A stretch of DNA of 64,000 nucleotides, taken from Roseobacter cerasinus (GTDB lineage: Bacteria > Pseudomonadota > Alphaproteobacteria > Rhodobacterales > Rhodobacteraceae). Every line of letters starts with the position of its first letter. Positions within the stretch are counted from its first letter, which is position 1. Below, in pieces: positions 45,535 through 54,308 of the stretch. The stretch lies in NCBI RefSeq assembly GCF_009811755.1, contig NZ_BLIV01000010.1, positions 62,001 to 126,000 of the forward strand. The letters run 5' to 3'. The notes below the pieces were generated by a model that did no database searches, had not been told where the DNA came from, and saw nothing but the letters and a program-made list of their open reading frames with translations. The position numbers and the translations under genes are program-made.

Positions 45535-45743
45535 CCCCCTTCTTCCCAAAGTCTCATGGCAAGCCTCGCGTTGATGATAGACGTGTGTTGAGCGGGATTA
45601 CCTTCACCAAACGCATCCTCGGCCTGGGCCGGCTCCGACTACGGGGCCCATGTGGCGCTCAAAACGAGTTTACCCTCGCCGCCACTGCCCAAAACCTCCG
45701 GAAACTGGCAAAGCTCAAGCCGATGGGGCCCGCCGCAAGTTGA
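45535..45743 (+). pseudogene. Joined IS5 and IS1182 transposase fragments
   Basis: PKSHGKPRVDDRRVLSGI is the N-terminal signature of IS5-family (IS427-like) transposases. It runs directly into TKRILGLGRLRLRGPCGAQN and EFTLAATAQNLRKLAKL, the C-terminal end of an IS1182-type transposase. The second part is closely related to the end of the transposase read on the other strand at 48306. The junction at about 45602 marks a recombination or deletion between elements. Confidence 0.75.
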
Positions 45744-45813
45744 AGCGGTGCCTACGCTCGAGACATCTGGACGAAATCAAAGTGATCGCTCTAAAAGGCG
45801 CGCCAAAGTCATA

Positions 45814-45836
45814 GAGTTTTTCAACAAAATCGGCCC
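45814..45836 (+). repeat. IS-end-like sequence, left copy
   Basis: GAGTTTTTCAACAAAATCGG and the next three bases resemble a transposon terminus. A related sequence is found in the same orientation at 50911-50932. It probably marks the end of the IS5/IS1182 remnant. Confidence 0.5.
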
Positions 45837-45874
45837 ATTCTGGACACTTATTATCAGGGTCGATGCTGCGATTG

Positions 45875-45968
45875 TGACCTGCTCCCCTGAAATGTCCTTG
45901 AATTGAGGTTAGCCGGTTCTCTCACTGAGGAGACAGACGATGAAGAGAAGCCGTTTCAGCGAAGACGT
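45875..45968 (+). mobile_element. IS3-family left end with start of orfA
   Basis: TGACCTGCTCCCCTGAAATG at 45875 looks like the left inverted repeat of IS3-type elements. It is followed by a GAGGAG ribosome-binding site and an ATG at 45940 encoding MKRSRFSED, the usual OrfA start. After nine codons the sequence changes into the end of the istB remnant, so only the tip of the element is left. Confidence 0.65.
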
Positions 45969-46585
45969 GGGCTATTCTCCGAAGGCGAGGTTGGTGGTGA
46001 CGATGATCGAGATCGCTCGTAGAGCTTGCCGATGAGATGGAATAGGAGCTGGCCGCCGGTCTGGGCGAAGGGGAGATAGCCAAGTTCGTCGAGGATCAGG
46101 AAGTCGAGGCGCGAGATCAGCTCGGCAGTGCGACCCTGCCGTTCGGCACGGGCCTCGGCATCAAGCTTGTTCACCAAGTCGGCGACATTGAAGAATCGAC
46201 CGCGGCGCCCGGTCCTGATGCGGGCGCGGGCAATGCTGGCGGCAAGGTGCGTTTTGCCGGTTCCGGTGCCGCCGATCAGCACGAGGTTGCGCTGGTAATC
46301 GAGGAAGTCGCCGGTGGCCAGGTCGCGGACCAGGGTCTCGTTAATCTCGGTTGCCTCGAAGTCGAACTCTTCCAGTTCCTTGGCCAGCGGCAGCTTGGCG
46401 ATGGTCATCTGGTATTTGATCGACCGCGCCTGTTTCTCGCTGATCTCGACGGTCAGCAGATCGCCGATGATTTGCTGCGGTTCGTGCTGGCGCTTCAGCG
46501 CCGTGCCGATGATCTCATCATAGGCCGTCCTCATGCCGTAGAGCTTCAACTGGCCCATTGCGTCCAGCACCTCTGAGCGTTTCAT
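45966..46585 (-). pseudogene. istB: IS21-family helper ATPase, frameshifted and truncated
   Basis: An AAA+ ATPase that assists the IS21 transposase. VLIGGTGTGKTHLAASIARA (Walker A) and LDFLILDELGYLPFAQTGGQ (Walker B) are intact. After KLYERS a base is missing, so the normal SIIVTTNLAFGEW is read in another frame; the Trp codon there is also a stop (TAG). About 40 C-terminal residues are gone, cut by the IS3 end. It overlaps istA, as is normal for IS21, but is most likely non-functional. Confidence 0.85.
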
Positions 46586-47575
46586 TCCTTGTTCTCCTCA
46601 GGCTGTCGTATCGATCACAATTGGCGGCCGGCTCGCATGAGAGCCGCAAGGCATCCGGCGTCGCGATTGTCAGGGGCGGTGGCGGTTCTCGACGGCGCGC
46701 CAGAATGTTCAGCACGACACCCGCCGAGTGGACGTTGTGCGACAGGGCCTCGGCACAGGCTGCTTCAACGGCGTCCAGGTCATCGCTGAGCACAGCGGCG
46801 AGGATCTGGACCATCTGCCGGTCACCGCCGGGCTGGCGCTCCAGTTTGCGCTGAACGCGACGGACGGCAATCGGCAAGTCCCACTGCTTGAACGGTGCCC
46901 CGTTGCGCAAGGCCCCGGGTTTGCGGGCCAGAACAGATATGTAATGCAGGGGATCGTAGACGGTGTTGTTGCGCCCGAAGACACGTTCATGACTGCCGGC
47001 GATCCGACCGTCCTGCCAGCATTCGAGCCGATCTGCGTAAGTTCTGATCTCGACCAGCCGCCCCACAGCAAGGGCATCGACCGAGCATCTGTTCTTGTCG
47101 AACCGCACGAGGCAAGTCTTGGATACCGACGCCGACACGGCGTGGAAGCCGTCGAAGGAACCGACGTAAGGAACAAGGCTCGGGCGCTCTTCTTCCAACA
47201 CCTCCCAGATCGTCCTATCCCGCATCTCCGGGTGCATGTTCGTCCGGGCGTAGGCCAGGCAGCGATCTTCGAGCCAGGCGTTCAGTTCGGCATAGGATTT
47301 GAACTTCGGCCACGGCACGAAGAACCGACGCCGGATCACCCCCACCTGGTGCTCAACCTGGCCCTTCTCCCAGCCCGACGCGGGCGTACAGGCGACAAGG
47401 TCGACGAGATAGTGCCCACACATTTGCTGGAGGCGGCGATTGTGGGCCCGGTCCTTGCCGACGAAGATCGCGTCCACCGCGGTCTTCACGTTGTCGTAGA
47501 TGCCCCGCGCGCAGGCGCCCTCGAAGAAGGCGAACGCCTGTCGTGCGCGTCGAACACCATTCGGCAATCGATGAT
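46518..47575 (-). pseudogene. istA: IS21-family transposase, 5'-truncated
   Basis: Carries the C-terminal two thirds of IstA: GIYDNVKTAVDAIFVGKDRA, CTPASGWEKGQVEHQVGVIR (with the last catalytic Glu region), RTIWEVLEEERPSLVPY and a long C-terminal domain. The first ~150 residues with the helix-turn-helix and the first catalytic residues are missing. A one-base deletion near 47545 splits MVFDAHDR from AFAFFEGACARG. The break at about 47570 joins an IS110 remnant on the opposite strand. Confidence 0.85.
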
Positions 47576-47866
47576 CCGACCAGGTTCAAAAAGTCTAGAA
47601 CGGTGGCCGCGCACTTTGGACTCACACCGAGGCGGTATCAGTCCGGCGAGCACGACAACCCAGGCCGTATCTCCAAAGCAGGAGATGGAAATGTACGAGC
47701 GGCTCTCTATGCGGCGGCCAATGCACTGCTCATGCGGAACATCGGGTGATCGCAGATCAAGTCGTGGGTACTGCGCCTCATGCGAACAAAAGGCAGACGC
47801 CGCGCCGTGGTTGCCGTCGCCCGCAAACTTGCTGTTATCCTGCATCGGATGTGGGTCGACGGCACC
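47543..47866 (+). pseudogene. IS110-family transposase C-terminal remnant
   Basis: DDPTRFKKSRTVAAHFGLTP, RRYQSGEHDNPGRISKAGDG and ALYAAANALLMRN form the conserved C-terminal (Transposase_20) domain, including the catalytic Ser region. An in-frame TGA at 47747 interrupts it, after which [12 protein letters not shown] and [19 protein letters not shown] continue to a TAG. The catalytic DEDD N-terminal half is missing. The intact IS110 protein at 49598 is only distantly related. Confidence 0.8.
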
Positions 47867-48305
47867 GATTTCCGTTAGGAACAGGTGGGAGAACAGACAT
47901 GAAGCCGTAGCCCACCAATTCACCTGACGGGATCGTCCCTCCGAGCGAGGTGTGTGGATGAAGCCGAAAAAGTCTGCTGCGCAACTTGAAGCGCGTCAGA
48001 AAGCGGGGCTCTCCATAACCAATCCGACACATGCATGCAGCAGCGCAATCAACAACGCCAAACCAGACTGCGAAGAGAAGCGTGACCCCGGATGAGCGAC
48101 AAAGATCCCAATAAAGAAAGGAAAACGAGCTTGACCTGAACACCCAATTAGAGAAGCAGACCTTGACACCTGCACTATGGCGCATTGCGATGCCGGTTGG
48201 AGCAGGAGCCATCCACCCCATCGGCTTCCCGCCCATTCTGTGGAAAAACAACGTGTTGCGGGCGCAGAAAGTGACGCGCCAATCTGAGTACGAGTGCCGT
48301 TCTGA
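47867..48305 (+). other. Non-coding right end of the IS110 remnant
   Basis: A 439-base stretch without a credible gene. The first ~300 bases (to about 48175) look like the right-hand non-coding end of the IS110 relic upstream, judged by its direct continuation from the transposase stop and its even, non-coding composition. IS110/IS1111 elements place their guide (bridge) RNA in such non-coding ends. The remaining ~130 bases before the IS1182 remnant are unassigned. Confidence 0.4.
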
Positions 48306-49460
48306 TCAGGCGTTGCGTGGTTGCTGCGGTGCAGGAAAGATCTTGGTCAGTTTGCGGAGGTTCTGGGCGGTGGCGGCGAGGAGGAATTCGTCGTTTGCAC
48401 CGCATGGACCGCGTAGTCGGAGCCGTCCCAGCCCAAGAATGCGCTTGAGATGGGCAAACAGCATCTCGACCTTCTTCCGCAGCTTCATCGAGACGTCGCA
48501 TTGGAGGGTCTTGGCGATGTCGCGCGCAACCTGGCGGGCGTCTTCGGTTTCTTCGCGGCTGATCTTACGAGCATCAGCGTTTGGGCAGCACTTAGCTTTG
48601 GAAGGGCAGACCTGGCAGACTTCCTTCAAGACTCGGTATCGCGCCGTGCCCTTGCCTTACGGTCCCCGGTTGGGGTCTGAGTAATTGCGTCGAAACGGTT
48701 TGAGAGCGTGTCCTTCGGGACAGATGTACTGGTCGTTCTTAGCATTCCATTCAAAGCCCGCACGTGTCCTGGTTCCGTCGTTGCGACCGGACTTGTCGAA
48801 GACAGGAATGTGCGGCGCGATCTTGCGGTCTACCAGCCACCCCAGAAGCGGCTCGGTTCCATACACCGTGTCCGCAATCAAGCGCTCTGGGTGCAAATCA
48901 AACTTCTGCTTCACCCGCTTCAGCATCGTCTTGGTCGATCCAACCTCAGCCTGTCGGATAGAGCGGGTCGCTTCGACATCGACGATCACGCCGTGGTCTG
49001 TGTCGATCAGACAATTGTCGGAATAGCTAAAGAATGCAGGGCCCTTGCGGGCCGCCGTCCATTGGCTTGCCGGGTCAGAATGAGGGGTGAACTTGGGCTG
49101 TAGCTCACTTGCCGAGCCGAACACAGCTTCATCCAGTGTGTCGAGATACTCGCGAACCGCGCGAGGCGCATCCTTTGAATCAATGCTTGATGCGTCCTAC
49201 CCCTCCTTCGGCGTCGAGTTCTGTTTGTTCGCATCAGCCTCAATCAGACTGGCATCAATGGCCATGCGCTGGCCGCTGAAGAGCCCTTCCTCAATGCCAT
49301 GGGCGACGGTCGTCTCGAACAAGTGCCGCAGCAGCTCGCTCTCGCGGAAACGCCCATGCCGGTTCTTGGCAAAGGTGGAGTGGTCGGGAAAGCGGTCGGT
49401 TAGATCGAGGCGACAAAGATGGGGTAGGTGGGCGGCCCGGAATGGTCGATCGTAACCCCA
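48306..49460 (-). pseudogene. IS1182-family transposase, broken
   Basis: Read leftward in pieces: RLDLTDRFPDHSTFAKNRHG, then ELLRHLFETTVAHGIEEGLF and RMAIDASLIEADANKQN, an in-frame TAG near 49200, then FFSYSDNCLIDTDHGVIVDV, ERLIADTVYGTEPLLGWLVD and YICPEGHALKPFRR, a frameshift near 48660, and CQVCPSKAKCCPNADARKIS to LKRILGLGRLRLRGPCGAND. It is an IS1182-type DDE transposase missing ~80 N-terminal residues. It is inactive through one stop, one frameshift and the truncation. Confidence 0.85.
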
Positions 49461-49506
49461 TCAATAAGCCGCCTGGTCCCAACATTGCCAATCTCTCCGC
49501 CTAGGA

Positions 49507-50746
49507 CGAATTGATGGGGTGGATGCCCCCATCCCGGCGGCATCGCAATGTGTCAGATTGGTGGCGTCAACTTCACCCAGCAAAGGAGAGAGCATCCATG
49601 TCAGAAGTTAGCATAGTCGGCGTCGACCTTGCCAAGCGTGTATTCCAGGTCCACGGAGCAACATCGAATGGAACCGTTGTTTTCCGCAAGAAGCTCAGCC
49701 GAGCACAATTCCTGCCATTTTTAGAGCAGCTTCCAGTCTGTGTGGTTGCGATGGAGGCCTGCGCAACGGCACATTATTGGGGACGAGAGGTTGCCAAACT
49801 TGGTCACAGAGTCCGGCTGATCGCTCCGATCTATGTGAAGCCCTTTGTCAAACGTCAAAAGAATGATGCGGCAGATGCAGAAGCCATTGTCGAGGCAGCA
49901 TCGCGCCCGACCATGCGATTTGTCGAAGTCAAAACTGAAGAACAACAAGCCAGTGCGATGGTCTTTCGTGCGCGAGACCTGCTGATCCGTCAGCGGACGC
50001 AAATCACCAATGCCCTTCGTGGCCACTTGGCCGAATACGGGATCATTGCTGGGAAAGGCATACGACAGCTGAAGAAGCTTCGAGACTCAATATGCTCGCA
50101 ATCCACAGACCTGCCGCAAGCGGTTTCAGAGGTGGCACTCATTTATCTTGATCAGATCGATGATTGCAGCGCGAAGATCGCTGTTCTGGAGAAAACCGTT
50201 CGCGCCAGATCATCTGTGACAGAAAGGGCAACACTCCTTCAGACCATGCCGGGAGTTGGTCCGATCGGAGCCACTGCGATTGAGGCATTCGCACCGCCGA
50301 TGGAAGAGTTCCGGCGCGGACGCGATTTTGCCGCATGGCTTGGTCTTGTCCCGCGCCAGCAGTCCACCGGCGGCAAACAGATCCTCGGCAGGACATCCAA
50401 AATGGGGCAGCGAGATATCCGGAGGTTGCTGATTATTGGCGCTATGTCTTCAATCCGCGCCGCTCTTCGAAACGGCCCACAAGAAGGTACCTGGTTGGCG
50501 CGGATGCTTGCGAGCAAGCCACGTATGGTCGTTGCAATCGCGCTTGCGAACAAAATGGCGAGGGGAATCTGGGCCATGTTGACGAAGGGCGAAGACTACC
50601 GAGATCCGGAGGTGATGGCATAACGTCAAATACCTTCGGTTAGTCGGATGTGAGGAGGTCAGAGAGCAGTAAGGGCAAATGATCGCAATGATCCGGAATG
50701 GGAAAACCAGACTGATTCAATGAGCCATGAGCTCGCCGAATTGATG
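49507..50746 (+). mobile_element. IS110-family insertion sequence, transposase intact
   Basis: A ~1.24-kb element containing the transposase gene at 49598-50623. The ten bases CGAATTGATG occur at both proposed ends (49507-49516 and 50737-50746), as expected if they hold the recombination core shared by donor ends. The left non-coding end is ~85 bases and the right ~120 bases. An inverted ACCCCATCAAT lies just outside the left end (~49462). Boundaries are inferred from this repeat and not from an empty site. Confidence 0.55.
49598..50623 (+). CDS. IS110-family transposase
   Basis: A 341-residue recombinase. The N-terminal DEDD RuvC-like domain has Asp10 (GVDLAKRVFQVHG), Glu53 (AMEACATAHYW), and Asp90 and Asp93 (NDAADAEAI). 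The C-terminal Transposase_20 domain has LLQTMPGVGPIGATAI and FAAWLGLVPRQQSTGGKQIL with the conserved Ser, then SKMGQRDIRRLLIIGAM. The length is normal and the frame uninterrupted, so it may be active. AAAGGAGAG precedes the ATG at 49598. IS110 enzymes are guided by an RNA from the element's non-coding end. Confidence 0.92.
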   Translation: MSEVSIVGVDLAKRVFQVHGATSNGTVVFRKKLSRAQFLPFLEQLPVCVVAMEACATAHYWGREVAKLGHRVRLIAPIYVKPFVKRQKNDAADAEAIVEAASRPTMRFVEVKTEEQQASAMVFRARDLLIRQRTQITNALRGHLAEYGIIAGKGIRQLKKLRDSICSQSTDLPQAVSEVALIYLDQIDDCSAKIAVLEKTVRARSSVTERATLLQTMPGVGPIGATAIEAFAPPMEEFRRGRDFAAWLGLVPRQQSTGGKQILGRTSKMGQRDIRRLLIIGAMSSIRAALRNGPQEGTWLARMLASKPRMVVAIALANKMARGIWAMLTKGEDYRDPEVMA

Positions 50747-51086
50747 TGGACCCACTCCGCTCATCTCCATACCGGCCCGCGGCCATGAACAGTGCCGCAC
50801 ACTGAGGCCTGACACATGACCGCACCCGATCACACGCTCAATTGTAAAATGGCCTTGCACATTGGGGGACATCCACACATGAATCAGCAGCTTACGTCCC
50901 GATCGACCAAGAGTTTTCAACGAAATAGGCCCGCCCACGCTAGATGAAAAGCTCAAAAGTCGCTGAAATAGGTCCCGAAAAGCGATCTTTTGTTTTGAAC
51001 GCGTTGGACGACGTGTGTGCAGATAGAGGACGAAGTGATGGTTCCCGGAACAAAGTCCCCGCAACTCTACAAAACATCCGATGATT
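50747..51086. other. Gap between the IS110 element and tRNA-Pro
   Basis: A 340-base stretch of lower GC than the chromosome around it, with no credible gene. It contains the IS-end-like sequence at 50911-50932 and looks like decayed transposon DNA up to the tRNA 3' end. Confidence 0.45.
50911..50932 (+). repeat. IS-end-like sequence, right copy
   Basis: GAGTTTTCAACGAAATAGGC plus two C residues is similar to 45814-45836 in the same orientation. The two bracket most of the insertion-sequence pile. Confidence 0.45.
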
Positions 51087-51163
51087 TGGTCGGGCTGAGA
51101 GGATTCGAACCTCCGACCCCCTGCTCCCGAAGCAGGTGCGCTACCAGGCTGCGCTACAGCCCG
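51087..51163 (-). tRNA. tRNA-Pro (anticodon CGG)
   Basis: On the minus strand a 77-base cloverleaf runs from CGGGCTG at the 5' end to CAGCCCG plus encoded ACCA. The anticodon stem CCTGC/GCAGG closes the loop TTCGGGA, giving anticodon CGG, which reads CCG proline codons. The D arm has GCGC...GCGC and the T arm GGTTCGAATCC. Its 3' end faces the insertion-sequence region. Confidence 0.96.
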
Positions 51164-51175
51164 ACCGATCTCGCC

Positions 51176-51204
51176 GAAATAGCGATATCACACCAGCTTG
51201 GCAA
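51176..51204 (-). promoter_or_regulatory. Promoter of tRNA-Pro
   Basis: On the minus strand TTGCCA (51204-51199), a 17-base spacer and TATTTC (51181-51176) lie 12 bases before the tRNA 5' end. The spacing fits a stable-RNA promoter, although the -10 is imperfect. Confidence 0.5.
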
Positions 51205-51218
51205 GCGGGTCCGGGCCC

Positions 51219-52169
51219 CTATTTCCACCGCTTGTCCCGCCGCAAAAAAGGCGAGACCCGCGGGGTGGTCCCCGTCTCAGGGCGTGATCGTGTTCGCAGC
51301 ACCGGCTGCTCCGAGCCCGGCGTCTTGCTTTCGCGCAGAACGATGAAAAGGCCACTGGCAATAATGATCGCAGAGCCGATGATCGTGCTGGTGCCCGGCG
51401 TCTCATCAAAAAACAGAACACCATACAGAGACGCCCAGAGGATCTGCGAATACTGCATGGGCGCGACGACCACCGCCTCTCCGGCATTGTAGGCCGCAAT
51501 CAGAAAGCGCCCCGCCGTCCAGGCAAAAAGCGCTATGACCGCCAGTTTGCCGAGATCGGCAAGTGGCAGCGGCTGATAGACCAACGGTAGTAACATGGCC
51601 ATCACAACGAAATTCGCCATCATCGGATAAAGCATGATCACCACGGACCGCTCGTCGCGGCCGATCTTGCGCACGATGATCGAGGCAAAGGCACCGCAGA
51701 CAGCCGAGACGAGCGCCGCAAGATGGCCCAGCTCCAGCTCGGCCTCCCCCGGGCGCAGCACAACCAGAACGCCGCACAACCCGACGCCAACCGCGATCCA
51801 GCGGCGCAGTTTCACCTGTTCGCCCAGGATCGGAATGGCGAGGATGGTGATCAAGAGGGGTGAAGCGAAAAGGATCGCATAGACCTGCGCCAGTGGTAGC
51901 ACAGAAAAGGCATAGAACGCACAGAAACCGGTGATGACTGCTGCAACCGTGCGGCCCATCATCCACCAGGGATGCACCGGGATCAGCGTGCCAGGCGTCG
52001 CATCGCGCAGCAGGTACAACATCGCCAGCGGAAAGCTGAACAGCACGCTGAAAAAGACAATCTGGACGGGCGAGTACCCGCCCCCCAGCACCTTGATCAG
52101 GACGTCATGGCTGGCAAAGAGCCCAAAGGCCACAAGCGCCATGAGCGCCGCTTTGAGGTTCTGGTTCAT
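51219..52169 (-). CDS. EamA/DMT-family transporter
   Basis: A 316-residue membrane protein with ten hydrophobic segments in two EamA repeats: ALMALVAFGLFASHDVLIKV opens repeat 1, and LAALVSAVCGAFASIIVRKI repeat 2. A ~30-residue basic tail follows the last helix. The substrate is unknown; some rhodobacterial relatives are annotated as metabolite exporters. It is transcribed toward the tRNA, and lies downstream of leuB. Confidence 0.88.
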   Translation of the reverse strand: MNQNLKAALMALVAFGLFASHDVLIKVLGGGYSPVQIVFFSVLFSFPLAMLYLLRDATPGTLIPVHPWWMMGRTVAAVITGFCAFYAFSVLPLAQVYAILFASPLLITILAIPILGEQVKLRRWIAVGVGLCGVLVVLRPGEAELELGHLAALVSAVCGAFASIIVRKIGRDERSVVIMLYPMMANFVVMAMLLPLVYQPLPLADLGKLAVIALFAWTAGRFLIAAYNAGEAVVVAPMQYSQILWASLYGVLFFDETPGTSTIIGSAIIIASGLFIVLRESKTPGSEQPVLRTRSRPETGTTPRVSPFLRRDKRWK

Positions 52170-52301
52170 TCAGCGCTCCGGCGGTGTTGGGGTCCGGCAC
52201 CAGGGCGGCGTGGGCCTTTGGTCCACACAGCCCGGTTGTCGCACACTATCCTCATGCAGCCCCGCTCTGGCAACCGCCATGCGCTGCAGGATGCGACAGG
52301 T

Positions 52302-53408
52302 TTACAGGCTCGCGTCCAAAGCGCCGAGAATTGCATCGCCCATCTCGGTTGTGCTGATCGGTGTGCCCCCCTCGGCCCCCATCAGATCAGCGGTCCGCGC
52401 GCCATTGGCCAGCACCGTCTCAATGGCCGCTTCCAACCGCGCGGCCTCCGCGCCCTGGTCAAAGGAATATCGCAGTGCCATCGCAAAGCTGAGGATACAG
52501 GCAATGGGGTTGGCCTTGCCCTGCCCCGCGATGTCCGGGGCCGAGCCGTGCACCGGCTCATAGAGTGCGCGCGGCGGGCCGTTCTCGGTGGGTTTGCCGA
52601 GGCTGGCAGAGGGCAACATGCCAAGGCTCCCGGTCAGCATCGCGGCACAGTCCGACAGGATGTCGCCAAAAAGGTTGTCGGTCAGGATCACGTCAAACTG
52701 CTTGGGCGCACGCACCAGCTGCATCGCGCCGTTGTCGGCATACATATGGCTGAGTTCAATATCCAGATAATCCGTATCGCGCACCTTCTGCACCACCTCA
52801 CGCCAGAGGATGCCGCTTTCCATCACATTGGCCTTCTCCATCGAGCAGACCTTGCCAGAGCGTCGCCGCGCCAGCTCAAAGGCGGAGCGCGCCACCCGGT
52901 CGATCTCGCCTTCGGTGTAGCGCTGGGTGTTGATCCCAACCCGTTCGTTGCCTTCTTCGAAGATGCCGCGGGGTTCGCCAAAGTAGACGCCCGAGGTCAG
53001 CTCGCGCACGATCATGATGTCGAGGCCAGCGACCACATCCTTCTTGAGCGAGGAGAAATCCGCAAGTGCGTCAAAGCACTGCGCGGGACGCAGATTGGAG
53101 AACAGATCCATCTCCTTGCGCAGACGCAACAACCCGCGCTCGGGCTTCACGCTGAAATCCAGATCATCGTATTTTGGGCCACCCACGGCGCCCAGCAAGA
53201 CCGCATCCGCCTCCAGCGCCTTGGCCATCGTATCATCATGCAGCGGCGTGCCATGCGCATCATAGGCCGCACCACCAACCAGATCTTCGCTGACATCGAA
53301 GGCCAGATCACGCTTGTCTCCGAACCAGCCGATCACGCGCTTGACCTGCTCCATGACCTCCGGGCCAATGCCATCACCGGCAAGGATAAGAAGAGAAGGG
53401 TTGGCCAT
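52302..53408 (-). CDS. leuB: 3-isopropylmalate dehydrogenase
   Basis: A 368-residue NAD-dependent enzyme of leucine synthesis that oxidatively decarboxylates 3-isopropylmalate. [17 protein letters not shown] is the N-terminal signature; [14 protein letters not shown], the Asp-rich [20 protein letters not shown] and [20 protein letters not shown] are substrate, metal and NAD motifs. An AGGAGAC lies ahead of the ATG. leuD and leuC are 2-5 kb to the right in the same direction. Confidence 0.97.
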   Translation of the reverse strand: MANPSLLILAGDGIGPEVMEQVKRVIGWFGDKRDLAFDVSEDLVGGAAYDAHGTPLHDDTMAKALEADAVLLGAVGGPKYDDLDFSVKPERGLLRLRKEMDLFSNLRPAQCFDALADFSSLKKDVVAGLDIMIVRELTSGVYFGEPRGIFEEGNERVGINTQRYTEGEIDRVARSAFELARRRSGKVCSMEKANVMESGILWREVVQKVRDTDYLDIELSHMYADNGAMQLVRAPKQFDVILTDNLFGDILSDCAAMLTGSLGMLPSASLGKPTENGPPRALYEPVHGSAPDIAGQGKANPIACILSFAMALRYSFDQGAEAARLEAAIETVLANGARTADLMGAEGGTPISTTEMGDAILGALDASL

Positions 53409-53547
53409 GGAACGTCTCCTTTGAAATCTGTCCCGCGCGGCCTAGCGTGCAGCCTGCGCAGGGTCAAGTTGACCTGACAGAGATTCGCCCCTGCGCGGCG
53501 TGGCTGGGCTGCTCGGGTCCGGCAAAACGGATCAGGAGGACAGAACC

Positions 53548-54213
53548 TTGGCAACGACGCGGCGCAGGACACTCAGCCTCTGGATCGGGTGGGGTCTGTT
53601 GATCCTGCTGGCGCTGCCCTTTGTGCACTGGTCTCTGACATCGGGGGTCGGGCCGCTGACCGGTGCTGATCTGGCGGACAATCGCTTTTACACGCCGCAA
53701 CTCACGCTCGCCAATCTGGCGATCTTCTCACATATGGCGTTGGGGGCTGGCCTGATGCTCTTCATCCCGTTGCAGGTCTGGCCCGGGCTGCGCCAGCGAT
53801 GGCCGGGCTATCATCGTTGGATGGGCCGGGTGCTCTGCCTTGCGGGGGTGATCGTCGGACTGGGCGGTCTGACCTATATCGCGATGCGCGGCACCATCGG
53901 CGGGGTCTGGATGAACGCGGGCTTCGCGCTTTATGGCGCTTTGGTGGTGATCTGCGCAGGTCAAGCCCTGCGCCATGCCCGCTACAAGGCGTTTGCCATC
54001 CACCGGCAATGGGCCTTGCGGCTGCTGGTTCTGAGTTTTGGCTCCTGGCTTTACCGGGTGCACTATGGGTTGTGGTATCTGGCCACCGGCGGTGTGGCTT
54101 CGACCCCTGACTTCGATGGCGCCTTTGATCTGGTGCAGAATTTCGCTTTCTACCTGCCCTACCTGCTGGCGCTGGAGCTGGAGCTGTGGATGCGCCGGGC
54201 CCAGAGCGTTTGA
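53548..54213 (+). CDS. DUF2306-like membrane protein
   Basis: A 221-residue protein with about six membrane helices: LWIGWGLLILLALPFVHW, LAIFSHMALGAGLMLFIPLQ, YHRWMGRVLCLAGVIVGLGG, then ALYGALVVICAGQALRHA and KAFAIHRQWALRLLVLSFGS. The paired His residues (YHRWMGR, IHRQWALR) are typical of DUF2306 and could bind haem or metal. The start is the TTG at 53548, 8 bases after AGGAGG; the frame is open 16 codons further upstream without a ribosome-binding site. Function unknown. Confidence 0.8.
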   Translation: MATTRRRTLSLWIGWGLLILLALPFVHWSLTSGVGPLTGADLADNRFYTPQLTLANLAIFSHMALGAGLMLFIPLQVWPGLRQRWPGYHRWMGRVLCLAGVIVGLGGLTYIAMRGTIGGVWMNAGFALYGALVVICAGQALRHARYKAFAIHRQWALRLLVLSFGSWLYRVHYGLWYLATGGVASTPDFDGAFDLVQNFAFYLPYLLALELELWMRRAQSV

Positions 54214-54308
54214 CGAAATGCCTGAAACATCGCACATGACGTAACGCGTTGAAATCTATGATTTCAGGCAGCGTCATGTGAGTCAGGTTTTTCGCATGAC
54301 GCTTCAGC
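54211..54308. repeat. ~97-bp intergenic repeat, copy 2
   Basis: Begins at the stop codon of the DUF2306 gene and ends just inside the convergent nuclease-like gene. It aligns with 32329-32425 throughout. Within this copy CACATGACG (54233-54241) and CGTCATGTG can pair, as can CCTGAAA and TTTCAGG, so it is able to fold strongly. Both copies sit between convergent genes. Confidence 0.65.

Noticed and set aside
45099-45743. A single 214-residue plus-strand gene
   Set aside because: The frame strings together unrelated pieces: a serine recombinase tail, an IS5 start and an IS1182 end. It is a chance fusion of debris.
47486-47923. 146-residue minus-strand frame as the missing N-terminus of istA
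   Set aside because: Only its last ~20 residues (CRMVFDAHDR) belong to IstA; the rest is antisense to the IS110 remnant.
48163-48684. 173-residue plus-strand frame
   Set aside because: It is the reverse of the IS1182 transposase fragments and has no independent motif.
44600-51163. Genomic island integrated at tRNA-Pro with an attL copy
   Set aside because: I looked for a second copy of the tRNA 3' end to the left of the insertion-sequence pile and found none, and there is no tyrosine integrase. tRNA-linked integration is therefore not supported.
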